A stretch of 64,000 nucleotides of DNA from Serratia symbiotica (GCA_024160085.1 JAMDYG010000001.1:1-64000), one strand, 5' to 3'; numbered from the stretch's first letter, positions 53,426 to 64,000 are shown. Numbers and translations are program-made. The notes: generated from the letters alone by a model not told the origin.

Positions 53426-53750
53426 TCGGTATCAGCGGCGTGCATTCTTCCAAACTAAACATTTGGCTTTGCGCTGGCAGGCCGCCTAACCAAAAAGCAT
53501 TTTCTTTGTCCGGCCCCAAAATAGGCACCTGATAATGCTCAGCAAGCTCTGCTACAGCACCGACAGGATCAAGGTGGCCGGCCGTGCGTAAGCAGGATCT
53601 GAGAGAGAGTCACACCACGCCGAGCCACTTCAGCTTTGATTTTTCCGCATCACCGCCGGGATCGACCAGCGCTGCCTGCTGGGTATGTTTACACCAAATC
53701 AGGCTACAGTTCTGACCGAAAGCAGTAACGGGAATAATATGATATTTCAT
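53426..53750 (-). pseudogene. gloC: Hydroxyacylglutathione hydrolase GloC (YcbL), truncated
   Basis: Start at 53750 gives [20 protein letters not shown] and [15 protein letters not shown]. After frame changes come [20 protein letters not shown] and [20 protein letters not shown] with [10 protein letters not shown]. The metallo-beta-lactamase motif HxHxDH reads [10 protein letters not shown] here, so zinc ligands are lost. The gene ends at the junction with convergent aspC; the second half with the remaining zinc ligands is gone. Confidence 0.87.
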
Positions 53751-53789
53751 AAGGCTCCAACAATAACACCAGTGCCATACTCAGCGGGC

Positions 53790-54372
53790 TGCGGCGCTAT
53801 TCACCTATGGGCAGCACGATTACCAACCCCTTGGCCGGGCCAGTATCGATGTGTACACAGTTGTTTGGCGGGTAATGCCCTACACCACCAGCGTGCATTT
53901 TTAAAGCCGCTTTATGGATATTGCTCAGTTGGATGCCTTCAATATAGAAATCCATCGCCTACCCTTTGGTTTGGTAACTATGCCTATCCCCACGACGGCT
54001 GTGCGCACGCAATTCGTCATTGGTGTCAAGAGAATGATATCCTGAAATTAACTGTACCGGCTTGCTAGTACCCAGCAGCCCTTACAATCGATAAAGATTG
54101 ATCAAACAGACAGGGATCGATTGATTTAATCTTATGGGAACGATAATCACGGAACAGATAATTAAGCCGCACCAGTTCTTCTTTATTGTAACCTTGCCGT
54201 CGAAAAATTCGGCTTTTATGGATTCACCGGTATTCAGGTTATTTACCACTAAAATACGCGGACGAGCGGTAGAGAAGCTGGCAAAGACAGACCTTGGGAG
54301 CACAGCGCTATGTGCCCATAGAGGCACCTCCTAGCGCCAGACATTTACGGCGATGATAATCAATTTTTCCAT
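53790..54372 (-). pseudogene. mepK: Murein endopeptidase MepK (YcbK), decayed
   Basis: MepK cuts peptidoglycan cross-links. Start region in two frames gives YHRRKCLALGGASMG, a Tat-like signal, then RPRILVVNNLNTGESIKAEF, FDGKGYNKEELVRLNYLFRD and YRSHKIKSIDPCLFDQ. Further down the pieces VNFRISFS and THRYWPG correspond to the zinc-site region. Numerous stops. Gene order ldtD-mepK-gloC-aspC matches E. coli. Confidence 0.85.
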
Positions 54373-54530
54373 AATTCTATTAAACCCAGCAAGCAAAGGA
54401 TGTCAAATATGCATGGCGCCCTGTCCACACCATAACCGCCTACCGCCGAGTCAATCCGTATGACGCCTGGGTTTACAGCCTCTCATTGATAATTACCTAG
54501 GATATAGTCAATTATTATGACGGATATTTA

Positions 54531-54657
54531 TCTACCCGTCATACTTCACGTTACCTGTGCGCTAACTTTCCTCTCTCACCCCAGTCACTTACTGATGTAA
54601 GCTCCTATGGAGCTACCGCACTGCCACCTTCCTACAACTCGAATTATTTTAGGTATA
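54531..54657. repeat. Serratia-type dispersed palindromic repeat, copy 3
   Basis: TACCCGTCATACTTCACGTT, then CTCTCTCACCCCAGTCACTT, GTAAGCTCCTATGGAGCTAC, CACCTTCCTACAACTCGAAT and ATTTTAGGTATAA. It shares its right half with the copy at 17.48-17.68 kb and its central part with the one at 27.8 kb. It sits between mepK and ldtD. Confidence 0.65.
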
Positions 54658-54670
54658 ATGACAGCATTTA

Positions 54671-56447
54671 TTACATTAATTTTTCTGCTTGAGCCAAGAT
54701 TTGTACGCCTGACCTCACTGCATGATCATAATTATAAATATCTGTGCGGAATTGCATTTGGCCATCATCGGAAACCCACGCCGCCAGATAATACAGTTTT
54801 AACGGGATCCGCTGGCGAATATTCACGTAAGTGGTATTGCCCTCTTTCAGCGTGGAGGCAACACGATCGTTGCTCCAACCAGCATCATGTAGCAGCATAT
54901 TTGCTAAATCATCTGCTTTGTTCACCCGCACGCAGCCGGGCTGAATGCACGCATATCCTTTTGGAATAGATTGTGGTTCGGCGTATCGTGCAGATAGATG
55001 GCGTCTGAACTCTCGGCATGTTGAATTTGAAATGCCCCAGCGAATTGCTGGCACCTGGTGCCTGACGCACGCGATACGTGAAGTTAAGTGCGGATACGCT
55101 ATTCCAGTCAATCATCGCCGTGTCGATCACCTTAGCATCCTTGCTCCAATCAGAAAGCAAAGTATAGCCATGTTGCTGGAAGTAGCTACCATCACGTATC
55201 GCTTTTGGCACGATATCTGCACGCACCAGGGGTGTCGGAACGTTCCACGACGGGTTGCGGCTTGGCCGTCCGGACAATGACATGTGACGAAAGCACCTCA
55301 CGTCTATTCTAGTAGTAGGTCATCGAGTAGTTTAGGATATTCACCATAATGCCGGAGCTGATGTAGCCTGGTAGAATACGCAAACATTGAATATTCAATG
55401 CCTGCAGCGCAACGCGGGTCTGCGGCGAGACATTCAGCCATTCACGCGCGCGTGCACCAATCACGCCATCAGTATTCAATCCCTGCCATTTCTGGAAACG
55501 TTTAACCCCAGCGACCGGATCTGGGCTGTAAACAATCTCGCCCACCGTCACGCTGGCAGCCGATTGAGTGATTACCGTAGAGCGTGCTGCTAGCGTGATA
55601 TCCCGTGCCGATGTCGCTTCGCTACTAAACTTTCCCGATTGTTCTCTTCGCCAACTGAGAGAACGCCGTCATTGTCGGGTTCATTACGTGCCAACCTCCT
55701 CTACGCCTGCGCTACTAATGCTGAGTGAGTCAACATGTCGATACGCATCAAGATTTCGCGTAATGCCGGAATATCATTACTTAATTTACCAGGGTACAAA
55801 TTCAGCCCATTGCTCACATACGGCTACTAGGGCCGATTATTGACTAACATGTCACGCAATGCTTGATACATCTTAGTATATTGGGAGTGCTGCGGTACTA
55901 GTGAATTGATATAGCTCTGTAGCCTGTCCTGACGCACTGTTGTCCGATGCCTTGCTGGGCTATCTGCAATTTGTTTCTGCTATAGGAAGCCACGGTAACA
56001 GTTGGCTATACGGCAACATACTTTACAAGCTAGGTTTGCCGCCGAACGCGGTGATTAATCAGTGGCAGTTGGCAGTAATGTATCACGCCCCGCGTTATTA
56101 ACTGCCGGATCGGTCAAACTTGTCACCCACTGGCTAAACTATGGCTGTACGCCAGACATCGCCAACCCAGCCAACTGTTGTTGAAACTGCTGTATTGCCG
56201 CGCGATCACGCCACATCAGCTGCATATGATTCGCCGCATACAGAGGAGCCAGCGTTGAACGATAATACACAGCCGTACCTCGTGGTAATGCGGCAAGCAG
56301 CTCTGAACGGCTTTTCTCAATCGATATACTGGATAATGCCGCCGAAAACTCTGGCACGGTTGCCCATGCGGATAACGACAAAGCAACACTACAGGCGATT
56401 ATGCCACTAAACGCCAAACGCCGTATTAAGTATCCATTTTTAAGCAC
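54671..56447 (-). pseudogene. ldtD: LD-transpeptidase LdtD (YcbB), decayed
   Basis: LdtD forms 3-3 cross-links in peptidoglycan. A GTG at 56447 starts VLKNGYLIRRLAFSG and a signal peptide. Pieces continue RSTLAPLYAANHMQLMWRDR with AAIQQFQQQLAGLAM, KRFQKWQGLNTDGVIGARAR (peptidoglycan-binding repeat), [73 protein letters not shown] (catalytic Cys motif) and [20 protein letters not shown]. Frame changes and a large eroded stretch at 55.55-56.13 kb inactivate it. Confidence 0.92.
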
Positions 56448-56644
56448 CTTGTCCCCTGTATGCTCACAAAAAATGCTTATGCTTTCAGTATACAAATAGA
56501 AAGGTTATTTTCTCCTGCGAGCGTTGAATAACCGTTTATTCCCGTTCTCATCAAAAAAACCGGTTTATTTACTGCTATGCGCACAAAAAATATCCTCCCA
56601 AGCTAGGGTGGCTATTTTCAGAGTTTAGCGCGTTATTACTCTAT

Positions 56645-59289
56645 GACGTTTATACCACTGCGCTACCTGACACTGGCAGCCCGCTGGCAAAACTACGCAA
56701 CCCCACCACATGCATATGCTCATGGTTTTGGAACACTTTGCGCACTAGCTTATAGGTGGTTCCTTTCTCCGGTCTGATATTCTCCGGCGCAGCGATGATC
56801 AACTGTATTTCTAGGCGGTCACATATCTCGAACAGCGTGTCGATGGACTTGGCGTCCAGACGCGCTGCCTCATCAAGGAACAATAGACGGCACGGCTAGA
56901 TATCTTTGCCGCGCAAACGGCGCGACTCTTCTTCCCAGCTCTGCACTATCATCACCAGGATCGACATCCCTGTACCGATCGCTTCCCCCGTGGATAAAGC
57001 ACCGCTCTATGCGCGCAGCAAACCATCAGAACTACGTAATACCTCCACCTCCAGTTCAAGGTATTTGCGGTAATCCAGCAGTGCTTCGCCGATGGTTTGT
57101 GGCGTACATTGCCCCATATCGATCTGCGGGTTCAAGCACTGATACAGTTTAGCCAGCGCTTCCGAAAAGGTCAGACAGTTATTGCTAAACAAATTCTGAT
57201 GCTATTCTTGCTGCTCAGAGAGCACGTCAGCAAGGTGACGTGTGTTTCACGCACATTGACGTTCAACCGCACACTTTTCACCTGACCAAAAGATACCGTC
57301 TGTAAACCCTTGTTGAGCATGCAAATGCGGTTCTGCTCACGCTAGATGGTCTTGCGGATGATATTGCTAAGCTCTTGGCACTGATCGCCAGCTTTTACTT
57401 ATGAGTGGTCAGTTCCTCAGTCAGACGGCCCAGTTCGATTTCCATTTGTTCGATGGCTTCGACCGGATCGTTGGTGTGAATAATATCCTGACAAATACGT
57501 TCACGCAGATGCTGGTAAACAGCTATGTAGAACTGGATTTTACGTTCTGGGTGCTTCGGATCTTCCGATAGACGCAGTACATCGCGCAGATATTCGTTAT
57601 CCGCCACCGCCAGACTTAGTGTACCGAGCGTCTTATCCGATATCAAACGCAAAGCGTCACCATCCATATAAGCTAGTTCACGACAGTGCAGACAGCGCTC
57701 CACACCATTGTCTTTCACCATACGCATTACTGCACACCAGCCCGCCTTGGCGGTCATTACCTGCTCACGTAACTGATAGTAATCGCGCTCCAAATTGCGC
57801 ATTTTCTTCTGTAAGCTGTCCATTTCTATTTCACTGAAGGTCAGTTGTTTCTCCAGTTGATTGCAGTGCGAGCGGTTGTTGCTCAGCGCCGCATGTAGTT
57901 CATCACGGCGTTGACGCGCACGAGCTTCAGAATTGGCGTCAGCCTACACGCCGATATCCACCAGTTTCTAGCTCAACTCTTTCAGCATGTCGTGGTTTTG
58001 TATCATGGGTACTTTTCAGTGAAGCCAGCACCTGGCTGAACTGAGTAAACTGAGTTTGGTATTGGCACAGTTGTTCACGGGTGCGGGTACGTTCCGCCTC
58101 CTCGTGTTCCAAACGCTGGCGCAACTTGTCGTTAAGATCATTGTCGGCGTTCAGCATGCCAGCTGAGTCGGTATAACTAAAGTGCGCACGGCGCTGCACC
58201 ACTTCGGTCAGCGCAAAGGCTTGCTGTTTTACCTGGTGCTGCACGTTCTGTGCCTGCGCATAGTCCTGCTGTAATTGTTGATGCTGCTGCGGATCGCTCT
58301 GCAACACCGGCAGTAACGGTTCCGGTTTGGTTAGGGATACGCCTTGCTGCTAAATATGACGCGCGGCATCCTACGCCTGTTCCAGCTTTTCATGGATCTC
58401 CTCCACCCGATCCTGCAAAGTATCGTCATTGAGTAACAATACCCGTGGCATTAAGCGGTTCAGCGCGGAAATGACCTCTTTCGCCTGCTCATACAACTGG
58501 CGTTGCTACTGGTTCTATGCCTCATGATTGTTTATCACACGTTCAATTTCACCGCGCCGAGCGTTCAGGCTACGGATTTTGGCTTCTAGATCAGCGTTAA
58601 ATGCTACCGCCAAATGGCTACCGATAAAGCCGCTGAACGCCTGATGTGCACGCTGTGTTTTCTGGACGACGAACAATAGCGTCGCGTAACGTTCCGCCAG
58701 CGTTTCGCGCTCGGCGTGTAGCATTTCCAAACGGTTTTCGCGCGCAGCACAGCCAAACAACGGCACCTGTGGATAGAGCGAATAACGCCACTGACAGTCA
58801 GCGGTTTTTACCAAGATCGCCTGTTGCTGTTCTTCAACGGTGAACACGCTGTTATCGAACGACTGCGGATCCCCCTCGATCAGATAGAGATCTTCCGGGC
58901 AGTCTTCCAAACCTTCTAGCATCTCGCGTACCCGCGACAGATCCGGCACTACGATGGCATGGCGGCGAAGGGCTGTACAGCGCCGAGAAATAAGGGGAGT
59001 CGTCAAGAGAGTGTGATATCGTCGTAGATTTCAGACAGCAACACACCGTCAAAGCGTTCAGCTATGGTAACCAGATATGGGTCTTCGGCACCGTCTGGAT
59101 GACTGAGACGCTCGATCTGAGCTTCTACATCGCTTTTGCGCGCCGCCACCTCGTCGCGCCTAACGGTGGTTTCACGTTCGCGCTCCAGCAGTTGTTGCAT
59201 GTGCTCGGTCACCTGCTGGATGCTTTCCAGTGGATCACCGCTCTGCTCACAAATCTGGCGTAAAGAATCTTGTGCCGCCAGCCACACCA
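56645..59289 (-). pseudogene. mukB: Chromosome partition protein MukB, N-terminal half deleted
   Basis: MukB is the SMC-like ATPase of the MukBEF condensin. Only the hinge and the C-terminal half remain: [20 protein letters not shown], then the hinge [20 protein letters not shown] with [20 protein letters not shown], coiled-coil segments [20 protein letters not shown] and [20 protein letters not shown], and the C-terminal ATPase part [20 protein letters not shown] with [20 protein letters not shown] (Walker B). Multiple stops, many of them TAG, break it. The N-terminal head with Walker A is absent: the sequence joins directly to mukF, so mukE and about the first 40 percent of mukB are gone. 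Confidence 0.94.
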
Positions 59290-60378
59290 AGGCGCAGCGC
59301 CTGGCCGACGACTAAATGCGCTACCTAAAAATGACGCGCACGCGGATATTGCGCCAGATAATCGCGCATCACCGCCCCAAGATTAAGCGGCTTTTGCTGT
59401 TCCTGATAGATCTTCAGCGACTGTTCAATCACCACTGCCAACTGTTTACAGATCTCGCTGAACGCTTCAAGCGCCAAGTCTGGTGGTAGCTCTCCCCGGT
59501 CACTTCTTCACTGCGTAGCGTTAGCTATTCATCGCGCATATCTAGCAGACATGAGGCAGCGGTATTGGTCAGTACACGCGGATGGTCAAAATAGTTTTGC
59601 ACCGATTGGCGCAGACGTTGGGCAAACACACGGTTTTTATCCATATCGATGGCGGTTCGGATAAATTTGTGTACATGGCAGTCATAACCAATCTACAAGT
59701 CAATGGTCTGTTGGCCCCAACTGATAATGCGATCCAGCTTGCTTTGTAGATCGAACACCAGTTTATCGACGAAGCCTAGTTCCGCGACGCCATGGGTCGC
59801 GTCTTGGATACGCAGCAGGTGAGCCTGCAACTTATCGCCAGTCGCCTCCAGCGTATTTTGCAACTCGCGCAGAGTACCGGAGATTTCTGACAGCAACATC
59901 TCGCAACTGGAAATTGCCGCCTGCCAATTCTGGTTCAGCAACGCTGCGATATCCGCCTTCACACTTTCATGCTCTGCCGCTGTTCGTCCATTCCCCGTTA
60001 GGTCATATCGATACTGTCAAAGATCTCGGACGCCGAATATTTCAACGGCGCAAATACGTTGCGGTGCCAGTGGAAATCATCCTTCCTCTTTGGTAGCATC
60101 GGCGGCGCACTTGAGTTACTGTGCTACAATTGACAGCTGCATAAACAGCCGCAGTGTGGAAAACTCACGCTGGCAAATATAATAGTCGGTAATGCCGATA
60201 CCTAGTTGCGTTAGGCGGTAACCAGTTCACCTTCGCTGATTTAGCCGTCCAGCCGCTCACTATTAAAGGTGGCGATAGCGAGCGGAAAGGCGAGACGCTC
60301 TGTAGGGAGCGAAATAGAGAAGTCGTTTTTCCGTGCCCAAGCGACCAATTCGGGTACGGTCTGGGAAAATTCACTCAT
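59290..60378 (-). pseudogene. mukF: Chromosome partition protein MukF, 3' end fused to mukB remnant
   Basis: MukF is the kleisin of MukBEF. The start at 60378 overlaps the cmoM stop. Frames give [118 protein letters not shown] and PRARHF, a stop, then [13 protein letters not shown]. At LRLG (about residue 415 of 440) the sequence switches into MukB, so the last winged-helix segment is missing. Several frameshifts elsewhere, including about 60.0-60.2 kb. Confidence 0.93.
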
Positions 60379-61171
60379 AATTCGTCCTTCAGGTTGGGTT
60401 TGTGCGCTATGATGTGGATATAGCGTCCCAAACTCATGTAAGAATCCTTACGACAATAGTGCTGTTCAAGCGCGTCAGTAACTGTTCAAATTTTTGTGTC
60501 TGTAACTAATTATCTACTTTGTAAATAATCGTGAAACACTCGCACACCAGTTTTCCTACTGATGCGTATGCCCATCTGTTCCAGCCAGCCATATACCTGA
60601 AGCGGCTGCTGTAGATGTTGCGGCGACAGCGAGCGCTTTCTGTGTCTTCTGACCACCGGATCTACCAGTTGAAAATTACCTAACACCGCGTTGTGCATCA
60701 CAAGGCCATTAGCATTAAAGAACATTAGCGACAACGCGCCGCCCGGCAGCAAAAAGCCTAATAACTGCTGCAACGCCACTTCGGGTTCAGCGATCTATTC
60801 AAGTACGGCATGAAACAATATTAGATCTACCAGCTGTGCTAAATGTTGAGCGATCTCCTGCGCCGAGCCTTGTATAAACTGCATCTTCTGGCTGACAGCT
60901 TTCTGTTCAGCAAACTGTGCAACACGCTGGATCATCTCACCAGAAAGGTCGCTCAGCAACATCTGATGCCCTGCCTGTGCCAACTGGCAGGGCATATGGC
61001 CCTACTTCACCACCACCGGCATCAAGAATGTGTAGTGACCGCTGCGGTAACTGCGCCAATAGTGTGGTCAGATCTTGTCACACTACTGCCCGGCAAATTT
61101 TCCCTTTGGTGGTACCGGTAAATATTATGCGCAAATTTTTCGGCAATATCATAAAAATTGCGATCTTACAT
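60375..61171 (-). pseudogene. cmoM: tRNA cmo5U carboxymethyl-ester methyltransferase CmoM, broken
   Basis: CmoM (SmtA) methylates cmo5U34 of certain tRNAs. At 61171 the gene reads ATG TAA, then DRNFYDIAEKFAHNIYRYH. E. coli has MQDRNFDDIAEKF, so codon 2 Gln became TAA. A shifted frame follows to the SAM-binding region HQMLLSDLSGEMIQRVAQFA, then VDLILFHAVLE, a stop, EVALQQLLGFLLPGGALSLM, FFNANGLVMHN, GVRVFHDYLQSR, a stop and [20 protein letters not shown]. The last bases overlap the mukF start (ATGA), as in E. coli. Dead by several lesions. Confidence 0.92.
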
Positions 61172-61312
61172 GGGTTGCGGCTCCACCGATTAGGGGGACA
61201 AGGCATCTCCCATTCAAACCTGCTATTTTGGCACAGACTGGCTTATAATGTATCTCCTTGCGACCGGTTTATGCTCTGATGCCGTTTTTTAGCCCAAGAG
61301 GATCTTATTTTA

Positions 61313-62065
61313 CTGCTGTTCAACCTGAAAAAACTCATTAGCGCACTGTTGATGCCGCTGCCTACGCTGCTGTTGCTGATGGGCCTGGCTCGGCTGTTAC
61401 TGTGGTGTACTCGCTGGCAAAAAAAGTGGCAAAACGATTTTGACGCTAAGTTGGCTGTTGCTGTTGCTTTTCAGCCTGTACCCCGTGGCCGATCGGCTGC
61501 TGCGGCCGAACGAATTCGAATATCAGACCTACTACCGGGGCCATGATCCGGTGAACTATATAGTGGTGCTGGGGGGCTACTATACCTTCAACCCAGACTG
61601 GGCACCGAGTTCAAACCTGATCGGTAACAGCCTGCCGCGCGTAACAGAGTTGGTAAGGTTATATATCTCACCCATCCGGGTGCCAGGTTGGTGTTTACCG
61701 GCGCGCGTGGCGTAAATACACTCAGCAACGCTGCTACCCTCGTCCGAGTAACGGAAAGTCTAGGCGTGCCATCGCGCGATATCCTTAGGCTGGATCGCCC
61801 ATTGGACACCGAGTAAGAAGCCGGACAAGTGGCGGCGCTGGTCGGCAACCAGCCGTTTATATCGGTAATGTCAGCCAGCCATATGCCTCAAGCAATGCGT
61901 TTTTTCAAAGCTAAGGGACTGCACCCCATCCCCGCACCAGCCAACCAACTGGCGATCAGCTCACCATTGAATACTTGGCAGCGCGTTATGCCTTCCTCCA
62001 TGTTCCTCAGCCACAGCGAACACGCGTGGTATGAGACTTTTTGGGTAGCCTGTGGCAGCGGTTAA
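61313..62065 (+). pseudogene. elyC: Envelope biogenesis factor ElyC (YcbC), frameshifted
   Basis: ElyC is an inner-membrane DUF218 protein affecting peptidoglycan assembly and lipid carrier use. Pieces: LLFNLKKLISALLMPLPTLL, LSWLLLLLFSLYPVADRLLR, NYIVVLGGYYTFNPDWAPSS, NLIGNSLPRVTELVRLY, ATLVRVTESLGVPSRDILRL, FISVMSASHMPQAMRFFKAK and LHPIPAPANQLAISSPLNTW. At least three frame changes and a stop. No ATG is found in front of the first piece, so the start is lost too. It is divergent from cmoM, as in E. coli. Confidence 0.9.
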
Positions 62066-62132
62066 CAGGCAACGATGAGGATAGTGGCGATGAGTCACAC
62101 CCGGTGACATAAACACCGTAGGCCAGCGGAAT

Positions 62133-62879
62133 TTAGCGCAGGCTGTCACGCATACGCTGTAGATCATCAGGCGTATCGACGCCCACGCTCGGTATGACCT
62201 TGGCAACCGCCACATGAATTTTTTCGCCGTACCATAGCACCCGCAACTGTTCTAACAATTCAATCTGTTCCAACTGACTCGGCTGCCAACTGACGTAACG
62301 GCGGACAAATCCAGCGCGGTAGGCGTAAATACCGATGTGCCGTAACAAGGTATCGCCAATGGTGTCTTGCGATGTGGCGAAGCCCCGGCGATCCCAGGGA
62401 ATAGTGGCGTGCGAAAAATAGAGCGCGTATCCCTGCGTATCTATCACCACTTTAACCGCATTAGGGTTAAAGGCTTCTTCAGCACTGTTGATCGGCACCG
62501 CTAATGTGGCCATACCAGTGCAACTGGCGGCCAAATTTTCCGCCACCTGACGCACGATAAGCGGTGGGATCATCGGCTCGTCACCCTGTACATTGACAAT
62601 GATCTGGTCATCGTCAAAGCCATAATGCTCAATCACTTCTGCCAAACGTTCGGTGCCGGAATAGTGATCTAGACGGGTCATACAGATTTCACCGCCTGCG
62701 GTCTTAACCGCTTTGGCTACCTCTGGATGGTCGACCGCCACGATCACGCGGCTAGCACCGGATTCACGCGCTCGCTCCATCACATGCACCACCATCGGCT
62801 TGCCGTTAATATCGGCCAAGGGTTTAGCAGGCAAACGGGTTGATGCATAGCGGGCAGGGATAATAGCGATGAAATTCAT
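62133..62879 (-). CDS. kdsB: 3-deoxy-manno-octulosonate cytidylyltransferase
   Basis: KdsB activates KDO as CMP-KDO for lipopolysaccharide inner core. The 248-residue protein starts [20 protein letters not shown] with [20 protein letters not shown] (nucleotide-binding N-terminus). It contains [29 protein letters not shown] and [20 protein letters not shown], and ends [15 protein letters not shown]. Full length compared with 248 in E. coli. Its start overlaps the ycaR stop (ATGA). One of few intact genes in this block, which indicates that KDO-bearing LPS is still made. Confidence 0.97.
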   Translation of the reverse strand: MNFIAIIPARYASTRLPAKPLADINGKPMVVHVMERARESGASRVIVAVDHPEVAKAVKTAGGEICMTRLDHYSGTERLAEVIEHYGFDDDQIIVNVQGDEPMIPPLIVRQVAENLAASCTGMATLAVPINSAEEAFNPNAVKVVIDTQGYALYFSHATIPWDRRGFATSQDTIGDTLLRHIGIYAYRAGFVRRYVSWQPSQLEQIELLEQLRVLWYGEKIHVAVAKVIPSVGVDTPDDLQRMRDSLR

Positions 62880-63058
62880 GCGTGCTTCTCATCCACACAG
62901 AACGCACGCGCGGCATCTTCCAATAGCACTGGGATGCCATCGCGCAATGGATAAGCCAAGCCATCCACCTTGCAAATCAGTTCTTGGTTTTCTTTGTTGA
63001 AATAAAGATTACCGTTGCAGACCGGGCAAGCAACGATTTCGAGTAAACGGTGATCCAT
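62876..63058 (-). CDS. ycaR: Trm112/YcaR-family zinc-ribbon-like protein
   Basis: The 60-residue frame from ATG 63058 reads [20 protein letters not shown], then [20 protein letters not shown]. Cysteines in CPVC and further Cys residues resemble the Trm112/UPF0434 fold; the function is unknown. I reject the longer upstream start because the family begins MDHRLLEI and GGAGGAAAC precedes this ATG. Translationally coupled to kdsB as in relatives. Confidence 0.95.
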   Translation of the reverse strand: MDHRLLEIVACPVCNGNLYFNKENQELICKVDGLAYPLRDGIPVLLEDAARAFCVDEKHA

Positions 63059-63180
63059 GTTTCCTCCAGGGTGGAGATATATTATTGGGAAAGTGAAGGT
63101 AGATGAGAGTAGCATAACAACGCGCTGCGGGTTAAGAGTCTATACTAGCTGGCATACATTGTGCATTGCCAGGGGGGTGC

Positions 63181-63228
63181 GTGCTCTGATCCTGGCGAGG
63201 GCAAAAGTTCGATTTATTCAACAAAGCC
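63181..63228. mobile_element. Orphan IS903-like terminus
   Basis: The minus strand from 63228 reads GGCTTTGTTGAATAAATC, the 18-base inverted repeat of IS903, then GAACTTTTGC and further similar bases (GGATCAGA). No transposase ORF of that family follows, so only one end of the element survived. Confidence 0.7.
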
Positions 63229-63333
63229 GTGAAGAATTTATTGTCCCCCATAATGACACCATATTGTCATTTGTAGGGAGTGTTAGAAATTCCGCGTCAT
63301 TCAAGTCAATATATAATCAAAAAGGAATGACAT

Positions 63334-63705
63334 ATGTCCCAACCATTCGATTTCGATAAAGCCCTGAAAGCACGTCATGATAGCTAGGACTTGACGGGCA
63401 AAGATGGTATTTAATTCCGTTAATCAAGCCGTTGACGGAAGCTGCTTTGGCCGCTGAACTTGACGCCCATCTGGCTTAATACTTTGAAGCCAATCGTAAA
63501 AACGGCTCGACCCTAAAAACAGTCATAACACCCACAGGCGTTTTTGAACTGGCCACGTATCGGGAGCGCAACGGCTATTTTGAACCTCAACGGGTGAAGA
63601 AACATCAGACCACGCTATCCGATGAGATCGAACGCAAGATCATACAGATGTTTGCCCTCAGCATGAGTGACAAAGCTATCAGTCAGGAAATTTACGGCGG
63701 TTCCA
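63334..63705 (+). pseudogene. IS256-family transposase, N-terminal remnant
   Basis: MSQPFDFDKALKARHDS, stop, DLTGKDGI, stop, then in other frames TEAALAAELDAHLA, NRKNGSTLKTVITPTGVFEL, ATYRERNGYFEPQRVKKHQT and TLSDEIERKIIQMFALSMSD. This is the N-terminal third of a Mutator/IS256-type transposase. The catalytic DDE part is missing; sequence identity stops at about 63705. A terminus-like GGGAGTGTTAGAAATTCCGC lies about 60 bases upstream. Confidence 0.87.
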
Positions 63706-63860
63706 GCGTACAACCACAATGTGGGGGTTCTCCACTCGGTTACAAGCAGAGTGATGTCGCCGCAGAGCAATGGCATCTGCGAAGAGTTCCACAAAATGAT
63801 GTTCTTAGTGAGCAATTTATGTTGAGAGTCGCCATCAATAAATGATGGTTGCAGTGATTT
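63706..63860. other. Unassigned stretch after the IS256 remnant
   Basis: Short open frames on both strands, none recognised. It separates the truncated transposase from the mltB-like 3' end. Confidence 0.35.
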
Positions 63861-64000
63861 TTAGCGTGACATAGAGTGATGAACGCTTTCGAATGAACCG
63901 CGTGCCAAGCTCCCCACCTCTTCACCCAACTGCCATACCACCATCGCATAATAAGTGGTGCTATGGTTATAGCGAGTAATAGTGTAGAAGTTAGGCAGGC
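63861..64000 (-). CDS. C-terminal end of an MltB-like lytic transglycosylase (runs off window)
   Basis: The minus-strand frame entering from the window edge reads LPNFYTITRYNHSTTYYAMV, VWQLGEEVGSLARG and SFESVHHSMSR, then TAA at 63861. NFYxITRYNHSxxYAMxVWQLG is the conserved end of the SltB/MltB family, which cleaves the glycan backbone of murein. Only about 45 codons are visible. Whether the gene is whole cannot be judged. The tail after EEVGS may be altered. Confidence 0.6.
   Translation of the reverse strand, partial: LPNFYTITRYNHSTTYYAMVVWQLGEEVGSLARGSFESVHHSMSR

Overview
The window comes from an enterobacterium in heavy genome decay. Protein sequences and gene order are closest to Serratia and Escherichia. 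The mix of intact core genes, dozens of recent pseudogenes, group II intron copies and stacked insertion-sequence remnants fits a host-restricted Serratia, such as an aphid-associated Serratia symbiotica. That species assignment is inference from recognised protein similarity and decay pattern; no search was run.

Layout. (1) 1-7.4 kb: a degraded mobile region. It holds a group II intron maturase, a TraF-like conjugation gene, several unidentified ORFs, the C-terminal end of a MobH-type relaxase and a frameshifted tyrosine integrase. The integrase faces the 3' end of tRNA-Phe, so this is the relic of an integrative conjugative element. (2) 7.6-48 kb: a block colinear with the E. coli 94-95 min region: pheU, dsbD, cutA, aspA, fxsA, groSL, yjeI, epmB, efp, frdDCBA, epmA, mscM, psd, rsgA, orn, tRNA-Gly, tsaE, amiB, mutL, miaA, hfq, hflX, hflKC, yjeT, purA, nsrR, rnr, rlmB, rpsF-priB-rpsR-rplI, ytfB, fklB, cysQ. 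(3) 48-52.4 kb: a pile-up of group II intron, IS3, IS6 and IS66 fragments plus an AT-rich decayed gene of unknown family. (4) 52.6-63 kb: a block that in E. coli lies near 21 min: aspC, gloC, mepK, ldtD, mukB, mukF, cmoM, elyC, kdsB, ycaR. Nearly all of it is dead except kdsB-ycaR. (5) 63.1-64 kb: an IS903-like end, an IS256-family transposase relic and the 3' end of an mltB-like gene. The IS pile-up marks a chromosome rearrangement joining two distant ancestral regions.

Function. Intact systems are mostly information processing and envelope essentials: GroEL/ES, the EF-P modification pair EpmA/EpmB with efp, RsgA, Orn, TsaE, MiaA, MutL, RNase R, RlmB, ribosomal proteins S6, S18 and L9, PriB, PurA, Psd, AmiB, DsbD, MscM, HflK/HflC, KdsB. 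Lost systems form coherent groups. One is fumarate respiration and its feeders (frdABCD, aspA, no dcuA, aspC). Another is chromosome condensation (mukF and mukB broken, mukE deleted). A third is LD-transpeptidase-linked peptidoglycan remodelling (ldtD, mepK, elyC). Nitric-oxide sensing (nsrR), hflX, cysQ, cutA and cmoM are also broken.

I found no convincing new multi-gene system. The items most worth checking are the unknown AT-rich gene at 48.8-49.3 kb, the stop-loss extension of Hfq, the mukF-mukB deletion fusion, the Serratia-type dispersed repeat that bounds truncated frdD, and the unassigned ORFs of the conjugative relic.
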